From: Hansfordia pulvinata
Lineage: Eukaryota > Ascomycota > Sordariomycetes > Xylariales
Reading direction: 5' to 3'
DNA: 64,000 bases
Assembly: GCA_006538405.1 (NCBI GenBank)
Contig: BJKQ01000036.1
Location: 41,583 to 105,582 of the forward strand
Shown here in pieces: positions 57,811-64,000 of this stretch. The notes below the pieces were generated by a model. That model worked only from the letters and a program-made list of their open reading frames with translations. It was not told where the DNA came from and did no database searches. Positions within the stretch are counted from its first letter, which is position 1; each line of letters starts with the position of its first letter. A program made the position numbers and the translations under genes.

Positions 57811-60063
57811 TAATATCGAGTCAGCGCCTTTATTATTCTTTATATAAATAATTAAAAACTATTAAGCGTTATATTTAAGTGTTACGAACCCGATTGTTAG
57901 GCCGGCAGGACGGGCCATATTAATGTAAGCAGGAGACCTATAGACCAATGGTCGCGCAGGACGACGCTAAACTAATCATGTACATAAGGAAAGGTGGAAA
58001 CACGGGACAAGATCACGTGACTAGGATCACCGTTAAGACAATAAGCGGTCCGCACGCTTATTATAATCACCGTGATCAAGGCGACGCTCACGAAGAAGGT
58101 CGTGAGCAAGATAAAGATCACCTTGACGAACGTGATCCGGGACACGGTATTAATAAAGGAATAAAGGATATATAAGGACGGAAGGTTTCTTATGTATTTA
58201 ATTATTTATTACCTTAATGATTAATTTAAGCATTTAAGTCATTCTTAAATAGGAGTAACCTCTTAACGACAGTCTACCACTTGTTCAATACTTTAAATTA
58301 CCCATTATCAGTCGATTGCTCATTGTCTACCGACAGACGACCTTTCGAGTGTTCTTTTAAAACATAAACCCTTAGATTAATTCTGTATTTTTCTTAAGGA
58401 GAATCCAGGTCGTTACATTAAGCCTTTATTTAACTTTACTTTTTTATTTATATATAATTAATATAATATTATATTTAATATATCACTTTTTTTTATATTT
58501 TAAAGTATATAATTATAATGTTATTAACCTTATTATTACTTAATTATAAAAGTAAGTAAAGCTTATATCGCTTTTTATTATTTATTTATCTTAACTTTAA
58601 ATTAAATATATATAAGCGTTATTACGTGTTTTATATTATTACTTTATTATAAAAGTAAGTAAGTCTTATATTACTTTTTATTATTTATTTACCTTTACTT
58701 TTAAACTTTATACATATAAGCGTTATAATACGATCCTTATTATTATTTAATTATAAAAGTAAATAAAGGATATATTACCTTTTTATTAATCCGCTTTAAC
58801 TTTTTTTATATATATATATAAGCGTTATTACTTATTCTTTATTATTATTTAACTTTAAAAGTAAATAGCCTTAATATCTTAATTATATATATATTAACAC
58901 CACGGCGCGACCCTTATTTACTTAACCGTGAAAGTAATTAATAAATATATCGCTTTTTTATTAATTTACCTTAACTTTTTTATTATTTATATTTAAATAT
59001 TATAATACGACCTTTATTATCACTTAATTATAAAAGTAAATAAAAAATATATCGCCCTTTTTATCGGTCCGCCTTAACTTTTTTATTATTTATATTTAAA
59101 TATTATAACGCGACCCTTATTATTATTTAATTATAAAAGTAAATAAAGGATATATCGCCCTTTTTATCGGTTTACCTCGACTTTTTTATTATATATATAT
59201 AAGCACCGTTACTTATTCTTTATTATTATTTAATTTTAAAAGTAAATAACCTTAATATCTTAATTATATATATATTAATATTACGGTATAACCCTTATTT
59301 ATTTAACCGTAAAAGTAAATAAAAAATATATTACCCTTTTATTAATTTACCTTAACTTTCTTATTATTTATATTTAAATATTATAACGTAACCCTTATTA
59401 TTACTTAACCGTAAAAGTAAATAAAAAATATATCGCCTTTTTTATTAATCCGCCTTAACTTTTTTATTATATATATATAAACGCCGTTACCTGTTCCTTA
59501 TTATTATTTAATTTTAAAAATAAATAAGTATCGTATTACCTTTTTATTAATTTGCTTTAATATTTTAATTATATATATATTAACACCGTGGCGCGACCCT
59601 TATTATTATTAAGCTATAAAAGTAAATAAAGGATATATTACTTTTTTATTAATTTATTTTAATAGGTTATTATTATATATTTCAATACTATTATATAATC
59701 CTTTTTATTAATTAATTATAAAAGTAAGTAAAGCTTATAATATAATACACGCGCTTAATAGCTTAATTAAATTAAAGTCACTTAACACGTAATTATAAAT
59801 ATTATTATATATATATAATATATAATTAATAAATAAATATTACCTTTTTCACTTAATAAATTAATATATTAATTCCTTATTTAATAAATACTTAAATATA
59901 ATTAAGTTATATTATTAAATTAAACCGGGTCAGTTTTTAAAGGTGATTAATAAACACTTTTAATAATTAATATATATATATATTAATTATTTAAGTAAAT
60001 TAAAAAAAAACCGTTATTTATAAGTTATTAAGATCGATAAATACACGAAACACCCACCTTTAA
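57652..60063. repeat. Subtelomeric segmental duplication, proximal copy
   Basis: It is collinear with 60064-61620 from ATCTTCTTTAAAATCGGGTT through to GATCGATAAATACA and AAACACCC. It contains a tandem family of roughly 100-130 bp units (TATAAAAGTAAATAAAGGAT core) between 58440 and 59750. It carries the solo LTR that the other copy lacks. Confidence 0.8.
57880..58417. mobile_element. Solo LTR, 538 bp, with TTAAG target duplication
   Basis: It begins TGTTACGAACCCGATTGTTA and ends CAGGTCGTTACA, so it has TG...CA ends. TTAAG occurs immediately on both sides (57875-57879, 58418-58422). The sister segment has the uninterrupted site near 60289-60293 (ATATTTAAGCCCTTATTTAAC). This LTR is much less AT-rich than its surroundings, so it arrived later or was RIP-ed less. 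The 75-codon frame inside it is not a gene. Confidence 0.85.
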
Positions 60064-61620
60064 ATATCTTCTTTAAAATCGGGTTAAGGTTACTTATATA
60101 AACCTTTACCTTTTAACGTTTAATTAATTAAACTATTATTATCTTTCCTTTTATTCTTTTACTTTATTTACTTATTTTAAGTTAAATTTAAGTTAAAAGA
60201 CATCACTTTCCTTATCTTATAATTAATATCGAGTCATCGCCCTTATCATTTTTTATATAAATAATTAAAAATTATTAAGCGTTATATTTAAGCCCTTATT
60301 TAACCCCGCTTTTTTACTTATATATAATTAATATAATATTATATTTAATATATCACTTTTTTTTATATCTTAAAATATATAATTACGGTATCGTTAACCT
60401 TATTATTATTTAATTATAAAAGTAAGTAAAGCTTATATCGCTTTTTATTATTTATTTACTTTAATTTTAAATTAAATACATATAAGCGCTATTACGCGTT
60501 TTATATTATTACCTTATTATAAAAGTAAGTAAATCTTATATTACTTTTTATTATTTATTTACTTTTATTTTTAAATTTTATACGTATAAGCGCCGTAACG
60601 CGATCCTTATTATTATTTAACCGTAAAAGTAAATAAAGGATATATCGCTTTTTTATTAATCCGCTTTAACTTTTTTATTATATATATATAAGCGTTATTA
60701 CTTATTCCTTAATTATTTAACTTTAAAAGTAAATAGCCTTAATATTTTAATTATATATATATTAACACCGCGGCGCGACCCTTATTTATTTAATTATAAA
60801 AGTAAATAAAGGATATATCGCCCTTTTTATTAATCCGCTTTAACTTTTTTATTATATATATATGTGTTATTACTTATTCCTTATTATTACTTAACTTTAA
60901 AAGTAAATAAATATCGTATCGCCCCTTTATTAATCCGCTTTAATATCTTAATTATATATATATTAACACCGTAACGCGACCCTTATTATTATTAAATTAT
61001 AAAAGTAAATAAAGGATATATCGCCTTTTTATTAATTTACTTTAATAGGTTATTATTATATATTTTAACACCGTTACACGATCCCTTTTATTAATTAATT
61101 ATAAAAGCAAGTAAGGCTTATAATATAATACGCGCGTTTAATAACTTAATCGGATTAAAGTCACTTAATATATAATTATAAATATTATTATATACGTATA
61201 ATATATAATTAATAAATAAATATTACCCTTTTCACTTAATAAATTAATATATTAATTCCTTATTTAATATTAAATTAAGTCTTTAAGCACTTTATACGTA
61301 TTAATCGTATATTATAATCCTTTTTATTAAATAAGCAGACCACCCGTTAACTCCCTTTTTAAAAACTGCCTTAATATAAATAATATTAAGATAATTTTTA
61401 AACGCTTGAATTTATATTAATAATAAACTATTTAATAAATACTTAAATATAATTAAGTTATATTATTAAATTAAACCGGGTCAGTTTTTAAAGGTGATTA
61501 ATAAACACTTTTAATAATTAATATATATATATATTAACTATTTAAGTAAATTAAGAAAAGACCGTTATTTATAAGTTATCGAGATCGATAAATACATAAA
61601 ACACCCGCCTTTAAATATTT
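60064..61620. repeat. Subtelomeric segmental duplication, distal copy
   Basis: Collinear with 57652-60063 but shorter in the tandem-unit part. It keeps the pre-insertion site of the solo LTR and has an extra 160 bp near its end. Confidence 0.8.
61269..61428. other. 160-bp segment present only in the distal copy
   Basis: TATTTAAT stands on both sides (61261-61268, 61429-61436) and once at the equivalent place in the proximal copy. It is either an insertion with an 8-bp target duplication or a deletion in the proximal copy between short repeats. No inverted ends are clear. Confidence 0.6.
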
Positions 61621-63927
61621 AACCTTATATATCCTTATAAAAAATAAAAAGTAATTATAAAATCCTTATTCTCTTATAAAGAAACTTAATATTATATTAT
61701 TAATTAATTAAAATAAAGTTTACGAATATTAAGCTTATTACTTAATTAATATTAACGGGTTAACCGTTATATATATATTATATAAGATAAAAGGGTAAGT
61801 AAGGAATAAAACGAGAATTAATTAAGTAAATAAGTATAATATAAGCCTTATATAAACATAATTAAGTCCGTAATAAAAGCTATAAGATCTTTTAATAACT
61901 TAACACCACTTATTAATATTTAAACGCTTTTTAATATAATAAAATTCGTACTTTAAAGGTTAATATCACTTTATAAGTATATACTTATATAACCTTATAT
62001 TAAAGATTTAAGTAATTTTAATTATATAACCTTACCGTAAAGCAACGAGACGACTTTAAGTTATTATACCCGTTATAAACGTTAAATATAATAAAAAGAA
62101 AAGGGACACGGCTCGTGCCCGTTAATAAGCTTAAATTATTTATAAGGCTTAATTTAATTATAATATAAAACGTGTAATTTAAATTAAAGATTATAAATAA
62201 AGCACTTTATAAAATAAATAAACCTTTAATATTATATTTATCCACTTTTACCTGTTAATATTATCCTTACCTTTATTAAGTATAAGATTATCTTTATAAT
62301 AAGTAACGATTATCTTATAATAAAAAGTAATAATTAATATTTTAATATAAAATAAGTAACTTACCTTAACCTTTATTATTACACCCTCGGTTTAAGCGTA
62401 TTTAAATTTATATTAAATTAATATTATTAATAACTGACTTTACTCCCGTTTTAAAATATAATATACTTTACGCCTTATATAATATTAAGTTATCGTTTAT
62501 AATTATAAGCCTTAACAAGACCCGGTTTATATTAAAGCGAAAATATTAAGCTTAAGTTTAAAACTTATAATTAATTAATAAAACATATATTAAATTATAT
62601 ATATTAAATAATAATTAATTAAATAATATATATAATAAGCTTCACGATTAATAAGTTAATTCTTATAATTTTTAACTTAACCTTTAATTATTCTTTACTT
62701 TAATAAGCTTCGTTTTAACTTTTATATTATAATATTAACGTTAACTTAAAAAGTATAAGATCGCTTATACCTTTACACCGTTTAAGCGGTAATAAAGCCT
62801 TATTTTAACCTTTACCGATCACTTTTAATCGTTAATAAGCGCTTTAATTAATAATATTATCGATTTATATAATAAGAATATTAAACTTAAGCTATAAAAT
62901 TATAGCTTAAAAACTATTTAATAAGGTAACTTTATATTAAAAATAATCGCCTTATAACCCGACCCGCACTTTAATTTTTAAGTTAACTTTATTACTTTAT
63001 AACGGTCGCTTATTTAATATTAAGCCGTAATTAACCTTTACTTATAAATTATTTATTATTAATTATACGTTCCTTTAACCGTATTATAAAATATTATAAA
63101 CCTTATATTTAAGCCTTTTAAAAGCCCTTTTATTAACATATTTTTTACACCCTTTATTATACTTAATATTAAGTTATATTATAATGTACTTAAAAATAAA
63201 ATTATTATAATCGATAACTTAAACTTATTATTAAACACAGGTATTAACATTAATATCACCGATAACGATACCCTTATTATAATATCACTTATTTTTAAAA
63301 TAAAAAGCGAGTTTAAAGCGAGTAATAATAATATAAATATAATAAATACCACTTTTAATAACACCGAGATAACCGACACCACTTTAACGGCGTAATTATA
63401 AGATGAGCACTTTTATTTATTATTAAAAGTATTTATTATATTAACCGTTTAATAAAGTTAACCTTAAGTAAAAAGATTAATATTAAAGATTTTAAAAGGT
63501 ATAACACCCTTTAAGAATAACGGCTCGCTTATTAATAAAATAAGAAACACCTTAACACTTATATAAGAAAGCTTTTATATCTTATTTAATCTTAATAATA
63601 AGGTATAAATTAATAATATAATAAAAGAAAACACGTATATATAAAATTTTTATTAACTTTTAAAAGATTTACTCTTTATATCGTATCTTAAAAACGAACT
63701 TAATAACGGTTAAATCGAATAAAAATATATAAATAAAGTTTAAAATTACGACTTTTATTATAATAATTATAAGGTATTAATAAATAAGAGTTTATTAAGT
63801 ATAATTATATTAACGCTTATTAACCTTACACATATATAAGCGAAACAAATAAAAAGTAACTTTAACCTTAAAGTATTAATTTATATAACGTAATCACCTT
63901 ATTAAAACCCTTTTCCGACTTAAAGAC
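61621..63927. repeat. Telomere-adjacent AT-rich RIP-ed block
   Basis: 2.3 kb of AT-rich sequence with no coding content. Subtelomeres of many fungi carry a RecQ-type helicase gene in this position, and this could be a RIP-ed relic of one, but I found no motif to show it. Confidence 0.6.
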
Positions 63928-64000
63928 TTAGGGTTAGCTTAGGGTTAGGGTTAGGGTTAGGGTTAGGGTTAGGGTTAGGGTTAGGGTTAGGGTTAGGGTT
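63928..64000 (+). repeat. Telomere, TTAGGG repeats
   Basis: TTAGGG repeats run to the window end in the 5'->3' outward direction, so this is a right chromosome end. The innermost part has one variant (TTAGC) before the perfect array. Confidence 0.97.

Noticed and set aside
57948..58175. 75-codon charged open frame
   Set aside because: It lies wholly inside the solo LTR defined by TG...CA ends and the TTAAG duplication.
63179..63382. Hydrophobic 67-codon leftward frame
   Set aside because: A chance result of AT-rich codons (I, L, F, V) in RIP-ed DNA.
1..64000. CRISPR arrays, bacterial operons, rRNA or tRNA genes
   Set aside because: Introns, TTAGGG telomere and RIP show a fungal nuclear chromosome. 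No spaced direct repeats of CRISPR type, 5S rRNA landmark or complete tRNA fold was found by eye.

Overview
The window is the right end of a filamentous ascomycete chromosome. The last 73 bases are TTAGGG telomere repeats, and the genes have short GT-AG introns of 51-135 bp. Long AT-rich blocks rich in TpA and full of stop codons alternate sharply with GC-balanced gene islands. That pattern, plus C:G to T:A differences between the two LTRs of one retroelement, indicates repeat-induced point mutation (RIP). I cannot name the species; a Pezizomycotina fungus, probably a Sordariomycete, fits.

Layout. At 0.28-5.92 kb a RIP-inactivated Ty1/copia element with 120-bp LTRs and a 5-bp target duplication sits 98 bp past the 3' end of a 364-aa secreted-protein gene (6.0-7.1 kb). 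At 8.5-10.3 kb is a small AT block. Between 10.6 and 16.7 kb lie a frameshifted protein-kinase relic, a GC-rich coding relic, a three-exon 112-aa cysteine-containing secreted-protein gene, an old inverted-repeat DNA element and a three-exon 372-aa secreted-protein gene. An AT block runs 18.3-24.1 kb. The island at 24.1-29.1 kb holds a divergent pair: a 278-aa secreted protein with weak ADP-ribosyltransferase-like features, and a secreted HtrL/YibB-like protein with an apparent frameshift. A 442-bp DNA element with 9-bp target duplications lies between them. An AT block at 29.1-38.7 kb carries a tandem array and a repeat nested inside another copy of itself. At 38.7-56.2 kb two intronless genes point away from each other across 7.4 kb: a 1003-aa Ulp1-type cysteine protease and a 538-aa PD-(D/E)XK nuclease-like protein. 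Further right are a perfect 60-bp triplication, poly-C tracts and a two-exon 117-aa secreted-protein gene. From 56.2 kb to the telomere the sequence is AT-rich subtelomere with a tandem segmental duplication and a solo LTR whose empty site survives in the sister copy.

How it fits together. Five of the seven complete or near-complete genes have a likely signal peptide, and all lie in islands between RIP-ed repeats near a telomere, the usual setting for fast-evolving secreted (effector-like) genes. The other two, the protease and nuclease, share an unusual upstream palindrome, ACGAGTACTCGT, and may act or move together. That link is an inference. Several exon joins were found by reading splice signals by eye; they are frame-consistent but untested.
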